Below the pieces are notes generated by a model that did not search any database, had not been told where the DNA came from, and was given only the letters and a program-made list of their open reading frames with translations. Shown here in pieces: positions 36,934 to 47,992 of a DNA stretch of 64,000 bases. Source of the stretch: Streptomyces parvulus (GTDB lineage: Bacteria; Actinomycetota; Actinomycetes; Streptomycetales; Streptomycetaceae); assembly GCF_014648855.1 (NCBI RefSeq), contig NZ_BMRX01000008.1:144071-208070 (forward strand), given 5' to 3'. A program made the position numbers and the translations under genes. Numbering within the stretch: position 1 is the stretch's first letter; each line of letters starts with the position of its first letter.

Positions 36934-36978
36934 GACGAAGGCCCCGTCCGATCGAGAGGATCGGACGGGGCCTTCGTC
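36934..36978. terminator. strong bidirectional terminator
   Basis: A perfect 20-bp stem (arms 36934-36953 and 36959-36978, beginning GACGAAGGCCCC) with a GAGAG loop. It lies between the GNAT gene and the convergent tRNA-Ala gene and can end both transcripts. Confidence 0.9.
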
Positions 36979-36986
36979 AATGTGCG

Positions 36987-37060
36987 TGGACCTGAGGGGA
37001 TTTGAACCCCTGGCCCCCTCGATGCGAACGAGGTGCGCTACCGGACTGCGCCACAGGCCC
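36987..37060 (-). tRNA. tRNA-Ala (anticodon CGC)
   Basis: A 74-nt cloverleaf on the minus strand. The acceptor arm GGGCCTG pairs with CAGGTCC (one G-U). The D arm contains GGTAGCGC. The anticodon stem CCTCG/CGAGG encloses TTCGCAT, giving anticodon CGC. The T arm is CAGGGG-TTCAAAT-CCCCT. The discriminator base is A. CCA is not encoded, so it must be added by nucleotidyltransferase. It decodes GCG, a very common codon in this genome type. Confidence 0.95.
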
Positions 37061-37144
37061 TTGCAACGAGTGAAACTTTAGCACCCCGACCGGCCTGCTC
37101 AAAAATCCGTTCCGGGGCCGCGACGGGGCGGTCCCGGGACGGGC

Positions 37145-38365
37145 CTACTCGTTGGCGGCGCGGGGCCGGCCGCCCTCGTCGTACTGGTCGAAGAGGGGCG
37201 TGCGGCCGCGCTCCCGGGCCCGGCGCGCGGAGGCGGCCCGGCGGGCGTCGCTGCGGGCCGGTGCCTCGGCGCGGTCGTCGGCCGGTTCGGCCGGGCGGTC
37301 CGGCGCGGGGGCGGGCGCCGCCTCCTGCTGGTCCGGGGTGACGGCGCTGGAGCGGGCGGAGCTCCAGGCGTCGGGCGCGCCGAGGTCCACGTCGGGCGTG
37401 GCGCGGGGGGCGACCGGCGCGGTCACGTAGGTGGGTAGGGGCACGGGCACCGGGTCCCAGCTGTCGCCCCGCGGGCGTCCACGGGGATCGCGCTGCTGAT
37501 CGACCCACTCGGCGTGGTCGGTCTGCTCGACCAGGGCCCGCCGGTCCGCGGCGAGCGCGGAGATCCCCGCGTCGGACTCCACCCCGGGCCCTTCGTCCGG
37601 CTCCTCGGCGTCGGCGTCGGCGACGCCGTCGACGGGGTCGGCGGGCGCACGCCGGCGCGGCCGGGGCCCCCGGTCGCGCAGCCGCTGGGCCGCGGCCTCC
37701 GCCTCGCGGCGGTCCATCTGGAAGGCGAACCGGCGGCGTTCCTGCGCGCGCAGATAGGCGATGTAGGCGCTGAGCAGCAGCGCGGGGACGCCCGGCGCCC
37801 AGAGGAAGGCGAGTCCGCCGACGGCCGCGACGACCGCACCGAGCGTGAAGGCCAGGAACAGCATCACGGTGGTGCGGCGCCGGCGGGCGAGGACCTTGGT
37901 GCGCCGGGCGCGGGCCGCCGCGGCGGCCGAGGCCGACGGGGCGGGGGCGCGGCGGGCCTGCGGGACCCGTGCCCGCGCCGGTGAGGTGCCGGGTCTGGGG
38001 CCGCCCTGCGCGGGGGCCGCGGGCTCCGGGCGCGCCTTCTCGGGGCGCTCCTCGGCGTGCTGCGGCGGGGTGGGCCGGGGGTGCTGCCGGGTCCTGGACA
38101 CGGCGAAGGCCCGGACGTCCACCGAGTCGGTGACGGCGTCCGGGGCGTCGGTGTCGGGCTCCGCCTCGTCGGCGGGGCGCGACCGCTGGTCCTTGGCGTA
38201 CCGGCGCTCCATGCCCGCCCGTCCGGACAGCAGCCGGATGGCGGTGCTGAAGCGTTCCGTCGGACGGGCCTCGTTCAGCTCGTCCTGCCTACGGAGCCAC
38301 ATCGGCACCAAGTAGGCGGCCCAGGCCCCGACGATGACTGCGTAGATGAGGCCGCTGCTGCTCAC
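37145..38365 (-). CDS. SepX/GlpR-like divisome membrane protein
   Basis: A 406-residue actinobacterial membrane protein. The first helix is at the very N-terminus (about 5-24, GLIYAVIVGAWAAYLVPMWL), followed by the conserved RRQDELNEARPTERFSTA segment and a disordered Pro/Arg/Ala region. A second hydrophobic hairpin lies at about 165-205, followed by a helical RAQERRRFAFQMDRREAEAAA segment and a long disordered C-terminus. The sequence and neighbourhood (glp/moeA, galU, rimJ) fit SepX of Streptomyces, a septation protein, and GlpR of Corynebacterium, the membrane receptor of the gephyrin-like Glp. Identity is from recollection of these families. Confidence 0.75.
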   Translation of the reverse strand: MSSSGLIYAVIVGAWAAYLVPMWLRRQDELNEARPTERFSTAIRLLSGRAGMERRYAKDQRSRPADEAEPDTDAPDAVTDSVDVRAFAVSRTRQHPRPTPPQHAEERPEKARPEPAAPAQGGPRPGTSPARARVPQARRAPAPSASAAAAARARRTKVLARRRRTTVMLFLAFTLGAVVAAVGGLAFLWAPGVPALLLSAYIAYLRAQERRRFAFQMDRREAEAAAQRLRDRGPRPRRRAPADPVDGVADADAEEPDEGPGVESDAGISALAADRRALVEQTDHAEWVDQQRDPRGRPRGDSWDPVPVPLPTYVTAPVAPRATPDVDLGAPDAWSSARSSAVTPDQQEAAPAPAPDRPAEPADDRAEAPARSDARRAASARRARERGRTPLFDQYDEGGRPRAANE

Positions 38366-38570
38366 GCCTCACACGGTAGAGGGGTTTGCGTGGGGCCATC
38401 CGCCAATTGGGCCGGTGTGTCGCACGATCTGGCTGATATTTCGAACTTTTCTTGTGATCGATGCGATCAGCAGACCACCAGAGGCGCATCAGAGACGCAC
38501 CCAAGACGCGTCAGAGACGCGAAATTCTTCGCTTCGAGTGGTCGCCGCCCGGTCAATTTCGAACGTTTAT
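38366..38570. promoter_or_regulatory. AT-richer promoter region of sepX/glpR with palindrome and repeats
   Basis: This 205-bp gap between rimJ and the membrane-protein gene is markedly AT-richer than its surroundings. It holds a palindrome TGATCG-ATG-CGATCA (38455-38469) and a 13-bp near-direct repeat GC(A/G)TCAGAGACGC at 38486-38498 and 38508-38520. It suggests an own promoter for the last gene of the cluster. No ORF is credible. Confidence 0.5.
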
Positions 38571-39206
38571 TCAATTCCCGGTGTTGGGCGCGCTCCGGTC
38601 CCGTGACCGGTGCCAGCGCCGCAGCAGACCCTCCGGCACCTCCTCCGCGGTGAGCGCGAAGACGAGGTGGTCGCGCCACGCGCCGTCGATGTGCAGATAA
38701 CGCGGCCGGAGCCCCTCCTCGCGGAATCCGAGTTTCTCCACCACCCGGCGGCTGGGCGCGTTCTCGGGGCGAATACAGACCTCGACCCGGTGCAGTCCGA
38801 CGGTGCGGAAACAGTGGTCCACGGCCATCGCTACGGCGGTCGGCATCACCCCGCGGCCGGCCACCGACTCGTCCACCCAGTAGCCGACGTGACCGGAGCA
38901 CATCGAGCCCCAGGTGATGCCGGCGACCGTCAACTGCCCGGCCAGCCTGCCCTGGTGGTCGATGACGAAGGGCAGCATCCGGCCCGCGTTCGCCTCCGAC
39001 CGCAGGTGCCGCACCATCTGGCGGTACGTCGGCCGGTGGGCGAGCGGGCCGCCGGGGCCGGGCGGCGGAATGGTGGCCTCCCAGGGGCGCAGCCAGTCGC
39101 GGTTGCGCCGGTTGACCTCGCGCCAGGCCCGCTGGTCGCGCAGCCTTATCGGCCTCAGGACGATGTCGCCGTCCCTCAGCTCGGCGGGCCAGGATGGGCT
39201 GTTCAG
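38571..39206 (-). CDS. rimJ: RimJ/RimL-type protein N-acetyltransferase, apparent CTG start
   Basis: A GNAT acetyltransferase of about 211 residues. Motif A is the GYWVDESVAGRGVMPTAVA region, and motif B is NAPSRRVVEKLGFREEG, typical of RimJ/RimL ribosomal-protein acetylases. The first ATG (39017) would delete a well-formed N-terminal part ([20 protein letters not shown]..., WREVNRRNRDWLRPWEA). No in-frame ATG, GTG or TTG exists upstream. The CTG at 39206 overlaps the mog stop as CTGA, the same geometry as ATGA/GTGA couplings elsewhere in this operon, and is the likely start. It belongs to the galU-glp-rimJ-sepX neighbourhood. Confidence 0.8.
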   Translation of the reverse strand: MNSPSWPAELRDGDIVLRPIRLRDQRAWREVNRRNRDWLRPWEATIPPPGPGGPLAHRPTYRQMVRHLRSEANAGRMLPFVIDHQGRLAGQLTVAGITWGSMCSGHVGYWVDESVAGRGVMPTAVAMAVDHCFRTVGLHRVEVCIRPENAPSRRVVEKLGFREEGLRPRYLHIDGAWRDHLVFALTAEEVPEGLLRRWHRSRDRSAPNTGN

Positions 39207-39742
39207 CTCGCACCCCCACCGCTGGCGGGTCTCGGGTGGTCGCCGCCGCGGAGCTGGTCGACGGCGTGGGTCAGCAGCGGCTCCAGCACGGCCAGGCCGT
39301 CCTTGACCCCGCCGGAGGAGCCCGGCAGGTTGACGATCAGCGTGCCGCCCGCCACTCCGGCCAGGCCCCGGGAGAGGGCCGCGGTGGGCACCTTGTCCCG
39401 GCCGTACGCCCGGATCGCCTCCGCGATGCCCGGGACCTCGTGGCCGATCACGGCCCGCGTCGCCTCGGGGGTGCGGTCGGTGGGCGAGATGCCGGTGCCG
39501 CCGGTGGTGACGATCACGTCGTAGCCCGCCTCGGCGCCCGCGCGCAGGGCCGCCTCGACGGGGTCGCCGTCCGGGACGACCCGCGGGCCGTCCACGGCGA
39601 AGCCGAAGCGGCGCAGGCCCTCGGCGACGAGGGGGCCGCCCTTGTCCTCGTAGACCCCGGCGGCGGCCCGGTTGGAGGCGGTGACCACCAGGGCGCTGTA
39701 CGGGGCGGCGAGGGCGCCCTCCGTCCGCTCGTCGCGCGTCAT
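39203..39742 (-). CDS. mog: MogA/MoaB family molybdenum cofactor biosynthesis protein
   Basis: A 179-residue molybdopterin-binding (MoCF/MPT adenylyltransferase) domain protein. Features are [14 protein letters not shown] at the N-terminus, the MPT-binding loop [18 protein letters not shown] (about 76-93) and [16 protein letters not shown]. MogA-type enzymes adenylate molybdopterin before metal insertion. The ATG overlaps the moaC stop by 4 bp, and the stop overlaps the rimJ CTG. It shares the fold of the central domain of the adjacent Glp/MoeA protein. Confidence 0.9.
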   Translation of the reverse strand: MTRDERTEGALAAPYSALVVTASNRAAAGVYEDKGGPLVAEGLRRFGFAVDGPRVVPDGDPVEAALRAGAEAGYDVIVTTGGTGISPTDRTPEATRAVIGHEVPGIAEAIRAYGRDKVPTAALSRGLAGVAGGTLIVNLPGSSGGVKDGLAVLEPLLTHAVDQLRGGDHPRPASGGGAS

Positions 39743-40251
39743 GACCGGCTCCAGTCGCCCGACTTGCCGCCCGTCTTCTCCTCCACCCGCACGTCCGTGA
39801 TGACCGCTCCCTTGTCGACCGCCTTGACCATGTCGACCACGGTGAGCGCGGCGACGGAGACCGCGGTGAGCGCCTCCATCTCGACGCCCGTGCGATCCGT
39901 CGTCCTCACCGTGGCGGTGATCTCCACGGCGTCGTCCGCGACCGACAGGTCCAGTTTCACACCGGAGACCGACAACGGGTGGCACAACGGGATCAGGTCC
40001 GGGGTGCGTTTGGCGCCCATGATGCCCGCGATCCGCGCGGTGGCCAGGGCGTCCCCCTTGGGGACCCCTTCGCCGCGCAGCAGTTCCACCACGCGGGGGG
40101 CGACGAGGACGCGCCCGCTGGCGCGCGCGGTGCGGGCGGTCACGTCCTTGGCGGACACGTCGACCATCCGGGCGGCGCCCGCCTCGTCGATGTGGGTCAG
40201 CCGGTCCTGCGGGTCCCGTCCGCCGTGCGGGGTTCGGGGTTCGGTACTCAT
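39739..40251 (-). CDS. moaC: cyclic pyranopterin monophosphate synthase
   Basis: A 170-residue MoaC. It converts the MoaA product to cPMP, the second half of step 1 in molybdenum cofactor synthesis. Family residues are [21 protein letters not shown] at the N-terminus, [17 protein letters not shown] (about 92-108) and the closing [26 protein letters not shown]. The ATG at 40251 has only a weak ribosome site. The next gene overlaps by 4 bp. moaA itself is not in this window. Confidence 0.95.
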   Translation of the reverse strand: MSTEPRTPHGGRDPQDRLTHIDEAGAARMVDVSAKDVTARTARASGRVLVAPRVVELLRGEGVPKGDALATARIAGIMGAKRTPDLIPLCHPLSVSGVKLDLSVADDAVEITATVRTTDRTGVEMEALTAVSVAALTVVDMVKAVDKGAVITDVRVEEKTGGKSGDWSRS

Positions 40252-40337
40252 GCTCGTGTGGCGCTCCCGGTCCTGGCCCGGCGCGGTGCGGCGCGTGGGC
40301 CTGCTGTGCGCGACACGGTACCGGCAACGGGGCGGGG

Positions 40338-41684
40338 TCAGCCGAGCAGGACCACGTCGACCTGGGCGCCGGGCTCGACGGACTCGGTGTCCTCGGGGAC
40401 GACGATCAGCGCGTCCGCGTGCGCGAGGGCGGCGATCAGGTGGGAGCCGGAGCCGCCGACGGGGGTGACCGAGCCGTCGGCGTAGGTGGCGCGCAGGAAC
40501 TGCCGGCGGCCCTTCGGCGAGGTCAGCGCCTTGTCCGCGGCCAGCGACGCGGTGGTCGTCGGGCGGTGGACGTCGGGCAGGCCCATGAGGGTGCGGATCG
40601 CGGGGCGGACGAACAGCTCGAAGGAGACGTACGACGACACCGGGTTGCCCGGCAGCGCGAGCAGCGGGGTGTGGTCGGGGCCGATGGAGCCGAAGCCCTG
40701 GGGCTTGCCGGGCTGCATGGCGAGCTTGCGGAAGTCCACGCCGCTGCCCGGCTCGTCCTCGTCGCCGACGTGCGCGAGGGCCTCCTTGACCACGTCGTAG
40801 GCGCCGACGCTCACACCGCCGGTGGTGACCATCAGGTCGGCGCGGACGAGCTGGTCCTCGATGGTGGCCCGCAGGGTCTCGGCGTCGTCGGCGACGGCGC
40901 CCACGCGGTAGGCGATGGCGCCGGCGTCGCGGGCGGCAGCGGTGAGGGCGAAGCTGTTGGAGTCGTAGATCTGACCGGACGCCAGCTGCTCGTCGGGCTG
41001 GACGAGTTCGCTGCCGGTGGAGAGCACCACCACGCGCGGGCGCGGGCGGACCCGCACCTTGCCCCGGCCGATCGCGGCGAGCAGGCCGATCTGCGGCGGG
41101 CCCAGGACGGTGCCGGCCTCCAGGGCGCGGTCGCCGGAGCGGACGTCGCTGCCCTTGGCGCGCACGTGGGCGCGGGACTCGGCCGGGCGGTAGACGTGCA
41201 CCTGGCCCTCGGCGCCCTCGGGGGCCAGACTGCGGGCCCGCATGCCGGTCACCGGGCCCTCGCCGAGCCCGCCGTCGGTCCACTCGACGGGGACGACGGT
41301 CTCGGCGCCGGGCGGGAGCGGGGCGCCGGTCATGATGCGGGCGGCCTGGCCGGGTCCCACGGTGAGCGGGTCGGCCTGGCCGGCGGCGACGTCCCCGACG
41401 ACCTCCAGGACGGCGGGGAACTCCTCGCTGGCGCCGGCGACGTCGGTGACCCGCACCGCGTACCCGTCCATGGAGCTGTTGTCGAAGGGCGGCAGGGACA
41501 GCGGCACCGTGACGTCGTCGACCAGGACGCAGCCCTGGGCGTCGAGCAGGTTCAGCTCGATGGGGTCCAGGGGGCGGACGGTCGCGAGGACGTCGGCCAG
41601 GTGGTCCTGTACCGACCAGAGCCGGTCGGGACCGGCGTCCGCGAGGGCGTGGTCGTGTCCGGTGTCACGGGGCGCGCTGCTCAA
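40338..41684 (-). CDS. glp: gephyrin-like molybdotransferase Glp/MoeA
   Basis: A 448-residue MoeA-fold protein with all four domains. Motifs are [12 protein letters not shown] (about 66-77), [18 protein letters not shown], the MPT-binding [13 protein letters not shown] (about 285-297) and [14 protein letters not shown]. MoeA inserts molybdate into adenylated molybdopterin. Actinobacterial Glp paralogues instead, or also, act with Wag31 and the membrane receptor GlpR in division. Location directly after galU and in the same cluster as a SepX/GlpR-like gene favours Glp. The start is TTG at 41684, 5 bp after the galU stop, with GAGGAG inside the end of galU. Confidence 0.85.
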   Translation of the reverse strand: MSSAPRDTGHDHALADAGPDRLWSVQDHLADVLATVRPLDPIELNLLDAQGCVLVDDVTVPLSLPPFDNSSMDGYAVRVTDVAGASEEFPAVLEVVGDVAAGQADPLTVGPGQAARIMTGAPLPPGAETVVPVEWTDGGLGEGPVTGMRARSLAPEGAEGQVHVYRPAESRAHVRAKGSDVRSGDRALEAGTVLGPPQIGLLAAIGRGKVRVRPRPRVVVLSTGSELVQPDEQLASGQIYDSNSFALTAAARDAGAIAYRVGAVADDAETLRATIEDQLVRADLMVTTGGVSVGAYDVVKEALAHVGDEDEPGSGVDFRKLAMQPGKPQGFGSIGPDHTPLLALPGNPVSSYVSFELFVRPAIRTLMGLPDVHRPTTTASLAADKALTSPKGRRQFLRATYADGSVTPVGGSGSHLIAALAHADALIVVPEDTESVEPGAQVDVVLLG

Positions 41685-41689
41685 CGTCG

Positions 41690-42592
41690 TTACATCTCCT
41701 CGGCTACGTAACTGCGAAGCCAGGTCCGGAAGTCCGGGCCCAGGTCCTCACGTTCGCACGCGAGTCTGACAATGGCACGCAGATAGTCGCCCCGGTCACC
41801 GGTGTCGTAGCGGCGGCCCTTGAAGACGACGCCGTGCACGGGGCCGCCGGCCTTCTCGTCCGCCGCCAGCTGCTGGAGGGCGTCGGTGATCTGGATCTCG
41901 CCGCCGCGGCCCGGCTCGGTCTTGCGGAGTATGTCGAAGATGCGCGGGTCGAGCACATAGCGGCCGATGATGGCGTAGTTGGACGGGGCGTCGGCCGCGT
42001 CGGGCTTCTCGACCAGCCCGGTGACCTCGACCACGTCGCCGTCGCCGGTCGGGGCCACGGAGGCGCAGCCGTAGAGGTGGATCTGCTCCGGCGCGACCTC
42101 CATGAGGGCGATCACGCTGCCGCCGTACTGCTCCTGGACGTCGATCATGCGCTGGAGGAGCGGGTCGCGCGGGTCGATCAGGTCGTCGCCGAGCAGGACC
42201 GCGAAGGGCTCGTTGCCGACGTGCGGGGCGGCGCACAGGACGGCGTGACCGAGGCCCTTGGGGTCGCCCTGGCGGACGTAGTGGATCATGGCGAGGTCAC
42301 TGGACTCCTGGACCTTGGCCAGCCGGCCGGCGTCGCCCTTCTTCTGGAGGGCGGACTCCAGCTCGTAGTTGCGGTCGAAGTGGTCCTCCAGGGGGCGCTT
42401 GTTGCGGCCCGTGACCATGAGGACGTCACCGAGGCCGGCGGCCACGGCCTCTTCGACCACGTACTGGATCGCCGGCTTGTCGACGACCGGCAGCATCTCC
42501 TTGGGAGTGGCTTTGGTGGCCGGCAGGAACCGGGTACCGAGCCCGGCTGCGGGGATGACAGCCTTGCTGATCCTGGGGTGGGACTGAGTCAT
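41690..42592 (-). CDS. galU: UTP-glucose-1-phosphate uridylyltransferase
   Basis: A 300-residue GalU that makes UDP-glucose for cell-wall, trehalose and glycan synthesis. The nucleotide-binding loop is AVIPAAGLGTRFLPATKATPKEMLPVVDKPAI (about residues 11-42, shown in part). Sugar-site segments are VTGRNKRPLEDHFD, LLGDDLID, GLVEKP and GRYVLDPRIFD. The ATG at 42592 is chosen (GGTGG upstream). An ATG 12 bp further out is possible. It is the first gene of the leftward galU-glp operon and is divergent from the 5-FTHF cyclo-ligase. Confidence 0.95.
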   Translation of the reverse strand: MTQSHPRISKAVIPAAGLGTRFLPATKATPKEMLPVVDKPAIQYVVEEAVAAGLGDVLMVTGRNKRPLEDHFDRNYELESALQKKGDAGRLAKVQESSDLAMIHYVRQGDPKGLGHAVLCAAPHVGNEPFAVLLGDDLIDPRDPLLQRMIDVQEQYGGSVIALMEVAPEQIHLYGCASVAPTGDGDVVEVTGLVEKPDAADAPSNYAIIGRYVLDPRIFDILRKTEPGRGGEIQITDALQQLAADEKAGGPVHGVVFKGRRYDTGDRGDYLRAIVRLACEREDLGPDFRTWLRSYVAEEM

Positions 42593-42645
42593 GCGCGCCA
42601 CCATATCCGGTGCCTATAGGGAGAATCTGTGACTCGGGAACGTTG

Positions 42646-42661
42646 GCGCTCATATGAGCGC
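42646..42661. promoter_or_regulatory. perfect 16-bp palindrome between galU and 5-FCL genes
   Basis: GCGCTCATATGAGCGC is a perfect palindrome, followed after 4 bp by a third GAGCGC half site (42666-42671). It lies 54 bp before galU and 24 bp before the preferred cyclo-ligase ATG. It may be an operator for either gene. No regulator is adjacent. Confidence 0.5.
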
Positions 42662-42685
42662 ATTAGAGCGCTTCGGGAGCGACCA

Positions 42686-43300
42686 ATGCCACACACCGGC
42701 CCTGCGGACGAACCTGACAAGCGGACCTTGCGGCGGGAGAACCTGGCGGCGAGGAACAGGTTGACGGCGGATGACGTGCGGGAATCCGGCGAGGCGCTGG
42801 CCGCCCGGGCGCTCGGGATGCCGGAGGTCGCGCGGGCGCGCGCGGTGGCGGCGTACGTCTCCGTGGGCGCCGAGCCCGGCACCCTCGCGCTGCTCGACGC
42901 GCTGCGCGCGCGGGGTGTCCGCGTGCTCCTGCCCGCGCTGCTTGCGGACAACGACCTGGACTGGGGCGAGTACGCCGGAACCGGCTCCCTCGCGCGCGTG
43001 CGGCACGGCGGGCGGATGGACCTGTTCGAGCCCGCCGGCACCCGGCTCGGGCCGGACGCGGTCACGGAGGCCGACGTGGTGCTGCTGCCGGGGGTCGCGG
43101 TGGACGGCCGGGGCCTGCGGCTGGGCCGCGGCGGCGGCTCCTACGACCGGGTGCTCGCGCGCCTGGAGCGTTCGGGCGCGCGTCCCGCGCTGCTGGTGCT
43201 GCTGTACGACCGGGAGGTCGTCGCCCGCGTCCCCGCCGAGCCGCACGACCGGCCGGTGGACGCGGTGGTGACGCCCTCGGGGGTGCGCAGGTTCCGCTGA
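42686..43300 (+). CDS. 5-formyltetrahydrofolate cyclo-ligase
   Basis: A 204-residue enzyme that converts 5-formyl-THF to 5,10-methenyl-THF with ATP. Features are KRTLRRENLAARNRL at the N-terminus, VAAYVSVGAEPGT, VVLLPGVAVDGRGLRLGRGGGSYDR (the ATP/Mg loop with GRGGGYYD-type core, about 130-154) and a C-terminal PVDAVVTPSG. The ATG at 42686 has GGGAG about 6 bp upstream. A GTG at 42629, also with GGGAGA, would add 19 residues and run across the palindrome. It ends at a strong hairpin. Confidence 0.92.
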   Translation: MPHTGPADEPDKRTLRRENLAARNRLTADDVRESGEALAARALGMPEVARARAVAAYVSVGAEPGTLALLDALRARGVRVLLPALLADNDLDWGEYAGTGSLARVRHGGRMDLFEPAGTRLGPDAVTEADVVLLPGVAVDGRGLRLGRGGGSYDRVLARLERSGARPALLVLLYDREVVARVPAEPHDRPVDAVVTPSGVRRFR

Positions 43301-43311
43301 CCGACCGCGAG

Positions 43312-43351
43312 ATGGAGACGGCCCCCACGCGTGCGTGGGGGCCGTCTCCAT
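43312..43351. terminator. strong bidirectional terminator
   Basis: ATGGAGACGGCCCCCACGC (43312-43330) is repeated inverted at 43333-43351. It lies between the convergent cyclo-ligase and penicillin-acylase-family genes. Confidence 0.9.
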
Positions 43352-43365
43352 GTCCTGTGTGCCGC

Positions 43366-46182
<2,817 letters not shown>

Positions 46183-46459
46183 CGCTGTCCTTGCTGTCCT
46201 AACACGAGCGGCAGGGGCGGGCTGTGCTTCGTACTGAGCGCTGGAGCAACTGTAGGCGCAGGCCCGGCTCGCCCTTGACGCGGAGTCGGGTACCGCGGCG
46301 CACGGGCGTTCGATCTTGCCAAGCCGAGCGTCAAGAAAGCGTCAAGAGTTAGGTAAGGTAACGAAGTAGTTGTCCGCAGAGCACGGCGGCTTCGTGTGCC
46401 ATGGGGAGTGCGCCTCGCGTGCCGAGCGGGCGCATACGCCCGCGTTGTGATTCCGTGCT
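46183..46459. promoter_or_regulatory. divergent promoter region with phased repeats
   Basis: This 277-bp gap between the acylase-family gene and the antiporter gene contains two copies of GCGTCAAGA (46328-46336 and 46339-46347) with an 11-bp period. TTAGGTAAGGTAACGAAG (46349-46366) follows, whose left part matches half of a DmdR/IdeR iron box (TTAGGTTAGG...). The right arm is poor, so iron control is only a possibility. Confidence 0.35.
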
Positions 46460-47992
46460 GTGCGCCAGGGAAGGGAACGGCCGCTGACTGTCCACCACCT
46501 CAACCAGCTCCTGCTCGTCTGCTCGCTCGTCCTGCTCATCGCCGTGGCGGCGGTCCGGATCTCCTCGCGCAGCGGGCTCCCCAGCCTGCTCGTGTACCTG
46601 GCGATCGGCGTCGCCATGGGCCAGGACGGCATCGGCGACATCCAGTTCGACAACGCCGAACTGGTCCAGGTCATCGGGTACGCCGCCCTGGTCGTGATCC
46701 TGGCCGAGGGCGGGCTCGGCACGAAGTGGAAGGAGGCGAAACCGGCCCTTCCGGCCGCCTCCGCACTGGCGCTGGGCGGGGTCGCGGTCAGCGTCGGCGT
46801 GACGGCGGCGGGCGCGCACTACTTGACCGGGCTGGAGTGGCGGCAGGCGCTGATCGTCGGTGCGGTGGTGTCCTCCACGGACGCGGCCGCCGTCTTCTCC
46901 GTGCTGCGCAGGATCCCGCTGCCCTCGCGCATAGTGGGCACCCTGGAGGCCGAGTCGGGCTTCAACGACGCCCCGGTGGTCATCCTGGTGGTCGCCTTCT
47001 CCACGGCCGGCCCGATCGAGCACTGGTACGTGCTGCTCGGCGAGATCGCCCTGGAGCTGGCCATCGGCGCCGCCATCGGTCTCGCGGTGGGCTGGCTCGG
47101 GTCGTGGGGACTGCGGCACGTGGCGCTGCCCGCCTCGGGCCTCTACCCCATCGCCGTCCTCTCCATCGCCGTCGCGGCCTACGCCGCGGGCGCCATGGCG
47201 CACGGCAGCGGATTCCTCGCCGTCTACCTCGCCTCGATGGTGATGGGCAACGCCCGGCTGCCGCACTGGCCGGCCACCCGGGGCTTCGCCGACGGGCTCG
47301 GCTGGCTCGCCCAGATCGGCATGTTCGTGCTGCTCGGCCTGCTGGTCACCCCGCACGAGCTGGGCGACGACATCCTGCCCGCCCTGGTGATCGGGCTCGT
47401 GCTCACCATGGTGGCGCGTCCGCTGAGCGTCGTGCTGTGCCTGGTGCCCTTCCGGGTGCCCTGGCAGGAGCAGGCCCTGATGTCCTGGGCCGGGCTGCGC
47501 GGCGCGGTGCCCATCATCCTGGCGACGATCCCCATGGTGGAGGGCGTCGACGGCAGCCGCCGGATCTTCAACATCGTCTTCGTCCTGGTCGTCGTCTACA
47601 CCCTCGTCCAGGGGCCGACGCTGCCGTGGCTCGCCCGCAAGCTGCGGCTGGGCAAGGGCGACGAGGCCGCCGACCTCGGCATCGAGTCGGCGCCCCTGGA
47701 GCGGCTGCGCGGGCATCTGCTGTCCGTGACGATCCCCGAGGGCTCGAAGATGCACGGCGTCGAGGTCAGCGAGCTGCGGCTGCCGCCCGGCTCCGCGGTC
47801 ACCCTGGTGGTGCGCGACGGGACGTCGTTCGTGCCGCTGCCCACGACGGGGCTGCGGCGCGGGGACGAGCTTCTCGTGGTCGCCACGGATCCCGTGCGCG
47901 ACGCGGCCGAGGCCCGGCTGCGCGCCGTCGGGCACGGCGGCAAGCTGGCCGGCTGGCTGGGCACCGGGGAAGGGGACGGACGTCACGGGTGA
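46460..47992 (+). CDS. CPA1-type potassium(sodium)/proton antiporter with TrkA-C domain
   Basis: A 510-residue antiporter. Twelve or so helices (about 12-400) include the CPA cores VVSSTDAAAVFSVLR (about 133-147) and AESGFNDAPVVILV (about 160-173), with the paired Asp residues used for cation/proton exchange. The C-terminal part (about 420-490) is an RCK_C/TrkA-C domain (IPEGSKMHGVEVSELRLPPG), as in NhaP2/CvrA-type K+/H+ antiporters. In Streptomyces such domains can bind c-di-AMP. The GTG at 46460 is used. A CTG at 46484, preceded by AAGGGAA, could be the real start. Confidence 0.88.
   Translation: MRQGRERPLTVHHLNQLLLVCSLVLLIAVAAVRISSRSGLPSLLVYLAIGVAMGQDGIGDIQFDNAELVQVIGYAALVVILAEGGLGTKWKEAKPALPAASALALGGVAVSVGVTAAGAHYLTGLEWRQALIVGAVVSSTDAAAVFSVLRRIPLPSRIVGTLEAESGFNDAPVVILVVAFSTAGPIEHWYVLLGEIALELAIGAAIGLAVGWLGSWGLRHVALPASGLYPIAVLSIAVAAYAAGAMAHGSGFLAVYLASMVMGNARLPHWPATRGFADGLGWLAQIGMFVLLGLLVTPHELGDDILPALVIGLVLTMVARPLSVVLCLVPFRVPWQEQALMSWAGLRGAVPIILATIPMVEGVDGSRRIFNIVFVLVVVYTLVQGPTLPWLARKLRLGKGDEAADLGIESAPLERLRGHLLSVTIPEGSKMHGVEVSELRLPPGSAVTLVVRDGTSFVPLPTTGLRRGDELLVVATDPVRDAAEARLRAVGHGGKLAGWLGTGEGDGRHG

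Noticed and set aside
37145-43300. CRISPR or prophage-like content suggested by palindromes and repeats
   Set aside because: Repeats are few, differ from one another and lack regular spacers. No cas, integrase or phage genes are present anywhere in the window.
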